From Prevotella sp. CAG:485 (lineage in GTDB: Bacteria; Bacteroidota; Bacteroidia; Bacteroidales; Muribaculaceae): a DNA stretch of 23,132 nt. The DNA lies in NCBI GenBank assembly GCA_000437495.1, contig FR897777.1, forward strand, positions 1 to 23,132, in the 5' to 3' direction. Position 1 is the stretch's first letter; each line of letters begins with the position of its first letter. The notes beneath the pieces are model-generated. The model was not told the origin of the DNA and made no database searches. It saw only the letters and a program-made list of their open reading frames with translations. Made by a program: the position numbers and the translations under genes. Positions 7,236 to 14,717 of this stretch are shown here, piece after piece.

Positions 7236-7941
7236 TTGCATTTTGCCCGACAAAGAACGTAAAATCTTAGCTCACCGCGGACTATGGGCCTTGCTCATAG
7301 TCCTTGCGGTGATTATCGCCGATCAGGCCCTGAAGATATGGGTCAAGACCTCGTTTTACTTAGGCGAGGATTATGAAATCACCCCGTGGTTCCACCTTAA
7401 GTTCATTGAGAACAACGGCATGGCCTTCGGGCTGGAACTGTGGAGCAAGATAGGTCTCACGGCCTTGCGCATAGGCGCCGTGGCAGTGCTTATCTGGGTA
7501 CTTTGCAAAATGCGGAGCGCCACTCAGCTGCGCACCGGCTTCATTGTAGCTCTGGCGCTTATCACAGCCGGAGCCGCCGGCAACATTTTCGACTGTGTGC
7601 TCTATGGCCGTATCTTCAACAACCCTATGCCGCCCGAGATAGCTACCATCTTCCCGGCCGGCGGCGGCTATGCGCCGCTCTTTGAGGGGCAGGTGGTGGA
7701 TATGCTCTATTTCCCCTTCTGCTCATGGGTTTGGCCCGACTGGATTCCGGGCATCGGCGGTCAGGAATTTGAGTTCTTCCAGTATATCTTCAACCTTGCC
7801 GACTCTGCCATCTGCATCGGTGTGCTGCTGCTGATATTCTTTTACAGCAAAGACTTCACTCTGATGCTTCAGCTCATGGCATCCTACGTTCCCGGCACCA
7901 AGGCATATCGCGAGCTGCGTGCCCAAACCTCACGTCAATAA
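7201..7941 (+). CDS. lspA: lipoprotein signal peptidase (signal peptidase II)
   Basis: This inner-membrane aspartyl protease removes the signal peptide of prolipoproteins before the lipidated Cys. From the ATG at 7201 it has 246 residues and four predicted membrane segments (about 27-40, 85-102, 113-128 and 197-214). The family motifs are ADQALKIWVK (40-49), NNGMAFG (71-77) and the two catalytic aspartates, Asp131 in GNIFDCVLYG and Asp201 in FNLADSAI. It is longer than E. coli LspA (about 165 residues). The extra is mostly a loop between the aspartates (roughly 137-195), as is common in Bacteroidota. The start is uncertain: ATG 7201 overlaps the dksA-like gene by 35 bp, while a TTG at 7243 would begin 8 bp after that gene's stop and give 232 residues. 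A lipoprotein gene follows after 3 bp. Confidence 0.93.
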   Translation: MPHSLLKQKTNNCILPDKERKILAHRGLWALLIVLAVIIADQALKIWVKTSFYLGEDYEITPWFHLKFIENNGMAFGLELWSKIGLTALRIGAVAVLIWVLCKMRSATQLRTGFIVALALITAGAAGNIFDCVLYGRIFNNPMPPEIATIFPAGGGYAPLFEGQVVDMLYFPFCSWVWPDWIPGIGGQEFEFFQYIFNLADSAICIGVLLLIFFYSKDFTLMLQLMASYVPGTKAYRELRAQTSRQ

Positions 7942-7944
7942 GTC

Positions 7945-8706
7945 ATGAAGCGCCTTCTGCCTCTGTTCGTCATCATGGTCATAACGGCTCTCACCTCGTG
8001 CCAGAAACGGCCCGACTATGTGATGAGCGAAAGCAAGATGGCCGATGTGCTGGCCGACCTGACCATTGTTGACCAGCTGGCTCTGCGCGAACAGACGTCA
8101 ACCGGTGTGCTGCCTTCCGATTCTTCGCTGAAGGTGATGCGCCAGTCGATTCTGCAAAAGCATGGCGTCAGTGAGGCGCAATTCGACTCCACCCTGGTGT
8201 GGTACGGCCATCATATCGACCAATTCTCCGACCTGTATAAGACGGTGGAACAGAGGCTGGCAAAGCGGCAGAAAGCCATCAACAGCAGCGTTGGCATTGA
8301 AGAGTCAAACACCAACAACCTATGGCCCCTGCAGCGCATGATTTCCATAGGCCGCAACGACGCAACCAACGGCGTATCTTTCTCCCTGCCCGGCAATAAA
8401 ATCACCGTTGGCAACGATGTGGTATGGAAGTTCCGCACCACCAATCTCAGCAGCAACGCCACAGTGCTTCTTGCCGCCGAATATCCCGATCAGGAAATAG
8501 TCTTCTCGCGCATGGGCATCAGCACCGAAGGCTCGCAGCAGGTCATTCTGCACACCTTACAACAGCGCACGCCTACACGCATTTTCGGATATATCCATTT
8601 CACCGACCTTCCGCAGCGGCGCATATACCTCGACTCTATTTCCCTGACACAGCGTCCGTCGCTGCAGGCGTCGCCCAACACGTCCGTTATACCGCCCTTA
8701 CGCTAA
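7945..8706 (+). CDS. DUF4296-type lipoprotein
   Basis: This 253-residue protein has a signal peptide ending in lipobox LTSC with Cys19. The next residues, QKRPDY, lack the acidic surface-export signal, so a periplasm-facing location is more likely. Residues about 20-110 resemble DUF4296 (the region MADVLADLTIVDQLAL, then QSILQKHGVSEAQFDSTLVWY), a domain found after lspA in many Bacteroidota. The second half (about 125-253) looks beta-rich and has no name I can give. Function is unknown. It sits 3 bp behind lspA, so cotranscription is likely, and its own maturation would need LspA. Its stop codon overlaps the end of the convergent comEC-like gene. Confidence 0.85.
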   Translation: MKRLLPLFVIMVITALTSCQKRPDYVMSESKMADVLADLTIVDQLALREQTSTGVLPSDSSLKVMRQSILQKHGVSEAQFDSTLVWYGHHIDQFSDLYKTVEQRLAKRQKAINSSVGIEESNTNNLWPLQRMISIGRNDATNGVSFSLPGNKITVGNDVVWKFRTTNLSSNATVLLAAEYPDQEIVFSRMGISTEGSQQVILHTLQQRTPTRIFGYIHFTDLPQRRIYLDSISLTQRPSLQASPNTSVIPPLR

Positions 8707-10676
8707 CGCAGAGGGTATTGCAACAGGAAAGGCCCGTCGGCTGCTATATCGTGATATGGCAGCCCGAAGCGCGTGCAACGCGTTGTCAGAGTGTCGCGCT
8801 CGGCATCTCTTAGCGACGGCAGAAGCACCACAGTGGGCCTATGCGCCCTCATGGCAATGTTCTGCATATCAATTTCCGCGCCGCGACCCAAAACAAGATA
8901 ATCCGCCTCTTGTAATTTGGCGTATAACGGATGAGAGGCGTCAAGCAGCTTCATATCGGCCGAACACCAGCCCACACTGCCTGCGGGAGTGTCATAGAGT
9001 CCGCAGGAGCCGCTTTGCAGCGTATCAGTCTTGGCGGCGTCATTGTCATACATTGTTATCAAATCCTTTTTCGCCGTGCCGCTTGCCCGTAATGCCTTCA
9101 GTCCTTCGGGAACAGGGAGAAGAAACACTCCGGCAATGGCCACGACAAAGCTTCCGGCAGAGAGAATGGCCGGCAGCTTACGGCGGCTGCGCAGCCACAG
9201 AATAAGGCATACCATGCCGCACAGAAACATCACCGGCACGGCGGCATGCAGCCGCACATCGGTAATCAGGCTCGGCGAGGAGGCCGTTACATGAGCCAAC
9301 CTCACAATAGCCTCCGTGCCCTTGTTAATCATCATGGCCAGAAAGCTGACGTCAAGCCCTACGGAGAGCAGCAGAATATAAATGATTCCTCCGCCCAGAT
9401 AAAAGGGCAACAGACACCCGGCAAGGAGATTGGGGACAAACGACGCCGGAGTGATATTGTGGAAATAATAGGCCGAGAGAGCCATGGTGCCGGCCGTTAC
9501 TATCAGGGTGGCGGCAACAAGAGAAAAGATTTTGAAGATGCGGGGATGAGAGTGATGGTCAATGGGGTTTATGCCTATGCTCAGCACCAACAGCAGAGCG
9601 GCGGCAAAGCTCAGCTGAAAGCCTGCAGTGGTAATTTGCAGCGGGTCGAACAGCACTATTATGAAAGCGGCGGCAAGGATAGCGTTGACCGATGTGTTGC
9701 GTCTCTGTACCACAAGAGCGCCCAGTAGCAACGTACTCATGATACAGGCTCTCAGGGCTGAAACGTACCAGCCTGTCAGCCACACATACAGCCATATCAG
9801 CGCAATAACAGCCAACCAACGCCAGCGCGGTCGCAAAAAGAACATCAACGGGAACAGCAGCCACGACAAAACCCAGGCCACGATGCCCACATGCATGCCG
9901 CTGAGAGCCAATAAATGGCTCAGTCCGGAGTAGCGGAAAGCCTCCATATCCTCCTCGTCGAGCAGATCCTTGTGGCCCAATGCCATAGCCGCCAACATCG
10001 ACGCCGAGGTAGATGACAGTGAGGAGGACTCAAGCTGCCGAATCAGCTTCTGCCGCACTGAATAGGCCTGATAGCGCAGACCATGAGGCGCCTCGGCCAC
10101 CGTAATCAGATGTTGCGGCACCCATTGCGTATAAGCCACTCCGCGGCTACGCAGATAGGGAGCGAAGCGTTCGCGCACCACATCGCCGTCAGGGTCCAGG
10201 CTGCGCAGATTCTGCCGGAATATCAACCGGGTGTCGGGCGCATAGAAGCGCTCGGTGGTCAGCTCCACAATGGCATTTTTGGGCTGAGCGACGATATTGC
10301 CGGCCTCATCGGTGAAGGTGTCAATCCTCACAAGCATCTTTGAGTACTGAACGCCCTGTGAGGCACTGACTACGGTACCTGCCACATACGGATACCCTTC
10401 CAATTCAAGGTCTTTGTCTGTGCGGTGAACAAGCGCCGTGAAGACACCCATGGAAGCGGCAAGCAGGAATATGAAAAAAGGCTGTGTGGGGGTAAATCGG
10501 ATAGCAAAATAGGGTTTACGGCGTTTCATCACCGCCGGAATCATCAGTCCCGCAAGGGCTATAAGCGCCAACAAAGCCGGAAGCCAGAAGCCCGAGACAG
10601 CCGAGGCCAAAAGGATTCCGACAAGCAACCCGCTGAAGAGTGTCAGGAACGGATAACGGCTAAGGATACGTAACAT
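8703..10676 (-). CDS. ComEC/Rec2-family membrane protein
   Basis: Starting at the ATG at 10676 the protein has 657 residues. An earlier ATG at 10715 would add 13 residues and overlap aroE further. The N-terminal part has hydrophobic segments and a soluble DUF4131-like region (about 90-200). The competence domain carries the family hallmark GLSHLLALSGMHVGI (251-265) followed by many membrane segments up to about residue 530. ComEC forms the inner-membrane channel for single-stranded DNA uptake in transformation. The C-terminal 120 or so residues are soluble, but the HxHxDH metallo-beta-lactamase motif of full-length ComEC is not visible, so a nuclease function there is unlikely. It overlaps aroE by 17 bp and is probably translationally coupled to it. 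Its stop overlaps that of the convergent DUF4296 gene. Confidence 0.88.
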   Translation of the reverse strand: MLRILSRYPFLTLFSGLLVGILLASAVSGFWLPALLALIALAGLMIPAVMKRRKPYFAIRFTPTQPFFIFLLAASMGVFTALVHRTDKDLELEGYPYVAGTVVSASQGVQYSKMLVRIDTFTDEAGNIVAQPKNAIVELTTERFYAPDTRLIFRQNLRSLDPDGDVVRERFAPYLRSRGVAYTQWVPQHLITVAEAPHGLRYQAYSVRQKLIRQLESSSLSSTSASMLAAMALGHKDLLDEEDMEAFRYSGLSHLLALSGMHVGIVAWVLSWLLFPLMFFLRPRWRWLAVIALIWLYVWLTGWYVSALRACIMSTLLLGALVVQRRNTSVNAILAAAFIIVLFDPLQITTAGFQLSFAAALLLVLSIGINPIDHHSHPRIFKIFSLVAATLIVTAGTMALSAYYFHNITPASFVPNLLAGCLLPFYLGGGIIYILLLSVGLDVSFLAMMINKGTEAIVRLAHVTASSPSLITDVRLHAAVPVMFLCGMVCLILWLRSRRKLPAILSAGSFVVAIAGVFLLPVPEGLKALRASGTAKKDLITMYDNDAAKTDTLQSGSCGLYDTPAGSVGWCSADMKLLDASHPLYAKLQEADYLVLGRGAEIDMQNIAMRAHRPTVVLLPSLRDAERDTLTTRCTRFGLPYHDIAADGPFLLQYPLR

Positions 10677-11397
10677 GGTCGTTCCAGAACTGCCAGGCGG
10701 CGTCTGCCTGAGCATGGAGCATTGTCAGGCCGTTGCTCACTGCGGCTCCATTCTCTGCCGACGCTTTCATAAAGGCCGTTTCAGCCGGGTTGTAAACCAG
10801 GTCAAGACAAAAATGTCGCTTAGAGAGAGCTGAGTATGGGATGTCGGGTTTTGACTCCACGTCAGGCCATGTGCCCAAGGGAGTGGCGTTGACAATCAAA
10901 TCATTCTCAGCTATGAGTTCAGGGGTAAGGTCGGCGTAATGCAGACATTCTTTTGACCTCGACACAAACTGAAATTCCGTGCCTCGGCGCTTCAACGCGG
11001 CGGCAACAGCTTTCGACGCTCCTCCGGTGCCGAGTATCAGGGCTTTTCTCACTGCAGCATTGCCCAAAAGTAGGCTTAAGGCCTTTTCAAAGCCTTCAAG
11101 GTCTGTGTTATGGCCAATCCGCCCGTTGGCCGTAATCTTCACGGTGTTTACGGCTCCCACTTCTTGGGCGGCGGGTGTCAGTTGCTGCAAATAAGGCTTT
11201 ATGGCCTCTTTATACGGTATGGTAACGTTGAAGCCTTTCAAATCGGGAATGCCCTGCAGCAGCGCGGGAAGAACATCTATGGAAGGTATTTCAAAATTCA
11301 CATACCGGCAGTCAAGGCCCTCTTTGAGGAACTTGTCGTTGAAATATTTTGCCGAGAAAGAATGGCCTAACTTGCGACCCACTAAACCGAATGTCAT
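10660..11397 (-). CDS. aroE: shikimate 5-dehydrogenase
   Basis: This 245-residue enzyme reduces 3-dehydroshikimate to shikimate with NADPH in the aromatic amino acid (chorismate) pathway. It shows the substrate-binding GLVGRKLGHSFSAKYFN start, NVTIPYK with catalytic Lys63, AVNT (82-85), the catalytic Asp99 in HNTDLEGF and the dinucleotide-binding ILGTGGASKA (121-130). NGLTMLHAQAD near the C-terminus is also typical. At 245 residues it is slightly shorter than the E. coli enzyme (272), as in other Bacteroidota. The start at 11397 follows 25 bp after a strong hairpin that probably ends the galE transcript. I saw no clear promoter in between, so how aroE is transcribed is open. Confidence 0.95.
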   Translation of the reverse strand: MTFGLVGRKLGHSFSAKYFNDKFLKEGLDCRYVNFEIPSIDVLPALLQGIPDLKGFNVTIPYKEAIKPYLQQLTPAAQEVGAVNTVKITANGRIGHNTDLEGFEKALSLLLGNAAVRKALILGTGGASKAVAAALKRRGTEFQFVSRSKECLHYADLTPELIAENDLIVNATPLGTWPDVESKPDIPYSALSKRHFCLDLVYNPAETAFMKASAENGAAVSNGLTMLHAQADAAWQFWNDHVTYP

Positions 11398-11422
11398 TGC
11401 TATGAAAAGACCCTTAAGAATA

Positions 11423-11467
11423 AACGGGGATGAGCCGCCGAGAAAAATTCACCGGTTCATCCCCGTT
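11423..11467 (-). terminator. hairpin between galE and aroE
   Basis: The arms AACGGGGATGA and TCATCCCCGTT form a perfect 11-bp stem around a 23-nt loop, 20 bp past the galE stop. On the minus strand the sequence after the stem, TATTCTTAA, is only a weak U-tract, so termination may be partial. Since aroE starts 25 bp further on, the element may act as a leaky terminator or attenuator. Confidence 0.65.
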
Positions 11468-11487
11468 ATATCGTCAGCGTCGGGTTT

Positions 11488-12516
11488 TTATTTTTTCAAC
11501 AAATGCTGCTGCCATCTCCAGGCGCTCTCCAACGTTTTGCTGATAGGAGTCTCAGCCTTCCATTTCAGCTCCTCGTTGGCTTTGCGCGGGTCAGCCCAGA
11601 TTTTCTCTATGTCGCCGGCACGCCGTGCGCCAATCTTGTAAGGCACTTTCACGCCCGTGGCTGCCTCAAACTCCTTTATGAGGCCCAATACGGAGCAGCC
11701 GTTGCCTGTGCCGAGGTTGAAGACCTCAACCGCCGGGGTTTCCTTATCGTTGAGCAGACGCTTCAGAGCCACAACATGGGCTTTGGCAAGGTCAACAACA
11801 TCGATATAATCGCGAATGCAGGAACCGTCGGGAGTGTTATAGTCGTCGCCGAACACTGTCAGCTCCGGACGCAACCCTGCGGCAGCCTGTGTCAGGAACG
11901 GCACCAGATTCTGAGGCACCCCGTTGGGCAGCTCGCCTATGTTAGCCGACGGGTGAGCGCCTATGGGGTTGAAATAGCGCAGCAGGATGCTCTTGAACGG
12001 AGCGCCCGATGCTATCACATCCTCAATAATTTCTTCCGAAATCTGCTTCGTGGCCCCGTAAGGCGATGTGGGATGTTTTATAGGAGCCGTTTCGTCTATC
12101 GGGTTCTTGTCAGGCTCTCCGTAAACGGTGCATGACGACGAGAAGACGATGCCCTCAACGCCGTAGTTGGGCATCATATCGAGCAGATTCATCAGTCCGT
12201 TGAGATTGTTGCGATAATACAACAGCGGTTTCTGAACGCTCTCGCCAACGGCCTTAGAGGCGGCGAAGTTAATGATGCCTTTTATGTTCTTGTAGGTGTC
12301 GAACAGACGCTTTACCTGACTCAGGTCGGTGATGTCGCCGTGGAAGAAATCAGGCCTGATGCCGGTGATGCGGGTGATGCCGTCGAGGACATCGAGATTG
12401 GAGTTGCTCAGGTTGTCCACAATTACAACGTCGAAGCCGTTGTTCTGCAGTTCAACAACCGTGTGAGAGCCTATATACCCTGTTCCTCCCGTTACGAGAA
12501 TTCTTGTCTTTTCCAT
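11488..12516 (-). CDS. galE: UDP-glucose 4-epimerase
   Basis: This 342-residue short-chain dehydrogenase-type enzyme interconverts UDP-glucose and UDP-galactose in the Leloir pathway and supplies UDP-galactose for glycans. It has the NAD-binding motif GGTGYIGS (10-17), DNLSNS (35-40), HGDITD (59-64) and FAASKAVGES (84-93). The catalytic triad region has SSSCTVYG (127-133 onward) and YGATK with Tyr153 and Lys157. Length and motif spacing match the family well. It lies 14 bp behind the nucleotidyltransferase gene, suggesting one transcription unit devoted to nucleotide sugars. A hairpin follows its stop. Confidence 0.94.
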   Translation of the reverse strand: MEKTRILVTGGTGYIGSHTVVELQNNGFDVVIVDNLSNSNLDVLDGITRITGIRPDFFHGDITDLSQVKRLFDTYKNIKGIINFAASKAVGESVQKPLLYYRNNLNGLMNLLDMMPNYGVEGIVFSSSCTVYGEPDKNPIDETAPIKHPTSPYGATKQISEEIIEDVIASGAPFKSILLRYFNPIGAHPSANIGELPNGVPQNLVPFLTQAAAGLRPELTVFGDDYNTPDGSCIRDYIDVVDLAKAHVVALKRLLNDKETPAVEVFNLGTGNGCSVLGLIKEFEAATGVKVPYKIGARRAGDIEKIWADPRKANEELKWKAETPISKTLESAWRWQQHLLKK

Positions 12517-12530
12517 ACTAAGAAAACGGG

Positions 12531-13439
12531 TTATTCACCGAAAAGTTTTTCAGGATATTTACCCTCGTCAATGAGGTTGCGGATGGCGGCCACCGTGGCG
12601 GGACGGTCAGCGGCAAACGTTACGCCGAACCAGCGCGAGGGAGTGGGAAGCACACGCAGAGTCGATGTGCCGGAGTGAATCAGGTCATTGACCACTGTGG
12701 GAATATAGAACTCGCTCTTCGGCTCCATTCCGTGCTCTTTGAGGAAGGTGCGGAAGCTCTCGCGCGAATGGCTGAAATAGTCGGGAGTAAAGCCCCACAT
12801 ATTCATCGACACCACCGTGCCGAGCGCAAACGGCTGTTCGGTGCCGTCGGGAGCCTGATATACCAGCTTGTCGTCCTTGCGTTCAATGCCGTGACATTCC
12901 ACCACATCCACCAGATTGCCTTCGCCGTCAACCTTGCAGAGGCCGCGGCTCACACCGCCGTTTTCGCTCAGAGTGTTCTCCACCATGAAACCAATCATGC
13001 AGTAGCGGTCATGCTTGCCCTCTACCGAGCGCAGGAAACCGGCCAGCTCCTCAAAGCTCTCCTTGCCGTAGAAGTCGTCGGCATTGATAACGCCAAACGG
13101 CTCATTTATCACCTCCTCGCCCATCATCAGAGCGTGGTTGGTGCCCCAGGGTTTGGTGCGGTCCTTGTTCACCTCTATGCCCTCGGGTATCTTGTCGATT
13201 GCCTGGAACACCACATCCACGTCAACATGGTTGCGGTATTTGGGCAGAATCTTCTCGCGGAAATCATCCTCAAAGTCGTGGCGGATTACGAAAACAATCT
13301 TTCCAAAGCCTGCACGCACAGCGTCAAACACGCTGTAATCCATTATTGTCTCCCCGTTAGGGCCGAGACCATCGAGCTGTTTCAGACCGCCGTAACGGCT
13401 TCCCATGCCTGCGGCCAGTATAAGCAATGTTGGTTTCAT
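12531..13439 (-). CDS. sugar-phosphate nucleotidyltransferase
   Basis: This 302-residue protein belongs to the NTP_transferase (glucose-1-phosphate thymidylyl/uridylyl-like) superfamily. The nucleotide-binding signature LAAGMGSRYGGLKQ is at residues 8-21 and the metal-binding Asp pair at NADD (119-122). The region KPWGTNHALMMGEEV (96-110) corresponds to the conserved GT-A loop in front of it. The sugar-phosphate specificity cannot be read from sequence. Its position directly before galE (14 bp) supports UTP-glucose-1-phosphate-type activity feeding UDP-glucose to GalE, but that is inference. The start ATG at 13439 lies 63 bp after the holB stop. No TAnnTTTG box was found in that gap, so readthrough from the holB promoter is possible. 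Confidence 0.85.
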   Translation of the reverse strand: MKPTLLILAAGMGSRYGGLKQLDGLGPNGETIMDYSVFDAVRAGFGKIVFVIRHDFEDDFREKILPKYRNHVDVDVVFQAIDKIPEGIEVNKDRTKPWGTNHALMMGEEVINEPFGVINADDFYGKESFEELAGFLRSVEGKHDRYCMIGFMVENTLSENGGVSRGLCKVDGEGNLVDVVECHGIERKDDKLVYQAPDGTEQPFALGTVVSMNMWGFTPDYFSHSRESFRTFLKEHGMEPKSEFYIPTVVNDLIHSGTSTLRVLPTPSRWFGVTFAADRPATVAAIRNLIDEGKYPEKLFGE

Positions 13440-13502
13440 AGTTTATCTAAGTCTTGTCTTGTGTATCTTGTGTTAGTGTACTGCGTAAAATCATCCCACT
13501 TG

Positions 13503-14627
13503 TCAGCCCTTCTTGATAAGCATAATCAGCGAGACGGCGAAATCAAAAAGCACTATTCGGGCATTGGCATTGCCGGCGACGTCGCGCGAGGCCCTGTCCA
13601 CCTCATGCATTATCTCCTGCACATTGCCTCCGGTGATAAAGGGCGAGAAACGCTCCGAGAAATGCCTGTCGGCCTCCATCATCGGCGTTATGCTGTCATC
13701 GCCCAACACAAAGAGATAGTTCAGCCGCAAATTCCGGTTGAAGTAGGCCAGCATACGGCGTATCTTCTCACGTTTCAGCGCTGCCCCTTTCTCGCTCCAG
13801 GCACGCAGACTCTTCACGTCGCGCAGCCAGGCTTTGCGCATCACCTCCTGAAACATTTCGCGAAATTCCTTTTCCTCCCCTTGCGGGTCGAGCATCTGCT
13901 GAGCCATCAGCTGATTGCCCTGCGCAGCCTCTGCAGCCTGCATGGCAGTATTGCTGTCGAAGCCCTGACGCTCAAGCCATCCCGCCGTCTCCGCCACCGT
14001 GGGTGTCTCAATCTTTATACGCTGCAGACGCGAATAGACAGTGGGAAGGATAAGCGACGGATTATCGCTCACCATGATGAACATCCTCCCCGGCTGCGGC
14101 TCCTCGATTATCTTCAGCAGCTTGTTGGCAGCGGCCGGATTGAGCTTCTCGGGGAGCCAGAGAATCAGAATCTTGACGCTCTCGCCATAGTTGCCCAACG
14201 TGATTCGGCGCACAATCTCCGCACTCTCGTCCACACGTATCACAGGCTGAGAGTTCTCGGCGTTCACCAGTTCGAGCCAGCGTTGCCAAGGCGCCAACGG
14301 ATACTGACGCACAAACTCCTGCCAGGCGTCGTAGAACTCATCGCTCACCGAGCTGCGCCCGCTCTTTGCCGTGGGGGTTGGGAAGGAAAACAGAAGGTCG
14401 GGATATGTGAGGTTTTCATGCTGCCGGCACGACGGACACACGCCACAGCTGTCGCCGCCGCTGCGGTGCGGACAATGCACATACTGAGCCAGAGCCAGAG
14501 CCATTGCCAGATTACCCGAGCCGGGTGCTCCCCATAGCATCAATGCGTGCGGCAATCGTCCGCTTTCTACCTGCGAAGTCAATAATTGCTTCACTCCCGT
14601 GCGACCGGTGATGTCAGCAAATCTCAT
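13503..14627 (-). CDS. holB: DNA polymerase III delta' subunit (clamp loader)
   Basis: This 374-residue AAA+ protein is a clamp-loader subunit related to delta' and DnaX. Residues 26-50 (PHALMLWGAPGSGNLAMALA) contain a P-loop in which the conserved Lys is Asn39, so ATP hydrolysis is unlikely, as in E. coli delta'. A zinc-binding cluster follows with Cys52, Cys61, Cys64 and Cys67 (DSCGVCPSCRQH). KILILWLPEKLNPAAANKLL then KIIEEPQPGRMFIM is the Walker B/sensor region typical of delta'. The arginine-finger SRC motif is replaced by YSRLQRI. The promoter box ends 4 bp before the ATG (14639-14632), so the mRNA is probably leaderless. It is divergent from the AddB-like nuclease and heads the minus-strand run that includes the nucleotidyltransferase and galE. 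Confidence 0.9.
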   Translation of the reverse strand: MRFADITGRTGVKQLLTSQVESGRLPHALMLWGAPGSGNLAMALALAQYVHCPHRSGGDSCGVCPSCRQHENLTYPDLLFSFPTPTAKSGRSSVSDEFYDAWQEFVRQYPLAPWQRWLELVNAENSQPVIRVDESAEIVRRITLGNYGESVKILILWLPEKLNPAAANKLLKIIEEPQPGRMFIMVSDNPSLILPTVYSRLQRIKIETPTVAETAGWLERQGFDSNTAMQAAEAAQGNQLMAQQMLDPQGEEKEFREMFQEVMRKAWLRDVKSLRAWSEKGAALKREKIRRMLAYFNRNLRLNYLFVLGDDSITPMMEADRHFSERFSPFITGGNVQEIMHEVDRASRDVAGNANARIVLFDFAVSLIMLIKKG

Positions 14628-14631
14628 GCCG

Positions 14632-14663
14632 CAAAGTTAATAAATTTCCCTCATTGATGCAAC
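14632..14663 (-). promoter_or_regulatory. promoter for holB, probably leaderless
   Basis: The minus strand shows GTTG (14663-14660), a 20-bp spacer and TAACTTTG (14639-14632), close to the Bacteroidota consensus. The box ends only 4 bp before the holB ATG at 14627. With the usual distance from box to start site, transcription begins at or next to the A of the ATG. Confidence 0.7.
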
Positions 14664-14705
14664 ACCCCTCTTTGTGCAGGCGGCCAATAAATGACAAAAT
14701 TTTTG

Positions 14706-14713
14706 TACCTTTG
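14706..14713 (+). promoter_or_regulatory. -7 box for the AddB-like nuclease gene, probably leaderless
   Basis: TACCTTTG fits TAnnTTTG and ends 4 bp before the ATG at 14718. This argues against the longer in-frame start at 14691, which would place the promoter inside the coding region. No convincing TTTG lies 19-21 bp upstream. Confidence 0.65.
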
Positions 14714-14717
14714 CATT

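Noticed and set aside
12675..14537. 620-codon open frame on the plus strand opposite the nucleotidyltransferase and holB genes
   Set aside because: It is long because codon use on the real genes avoids stops in this antisense frame. It shows no domain, is rich in His/Leu as antisense frames often are, and both opposite genes are well recognised.
14691..14717. Upstream ATG extension of the AddB-like gene
   Set aside because: The promoter -7 box lies inside it, so it would not be in the transcript.
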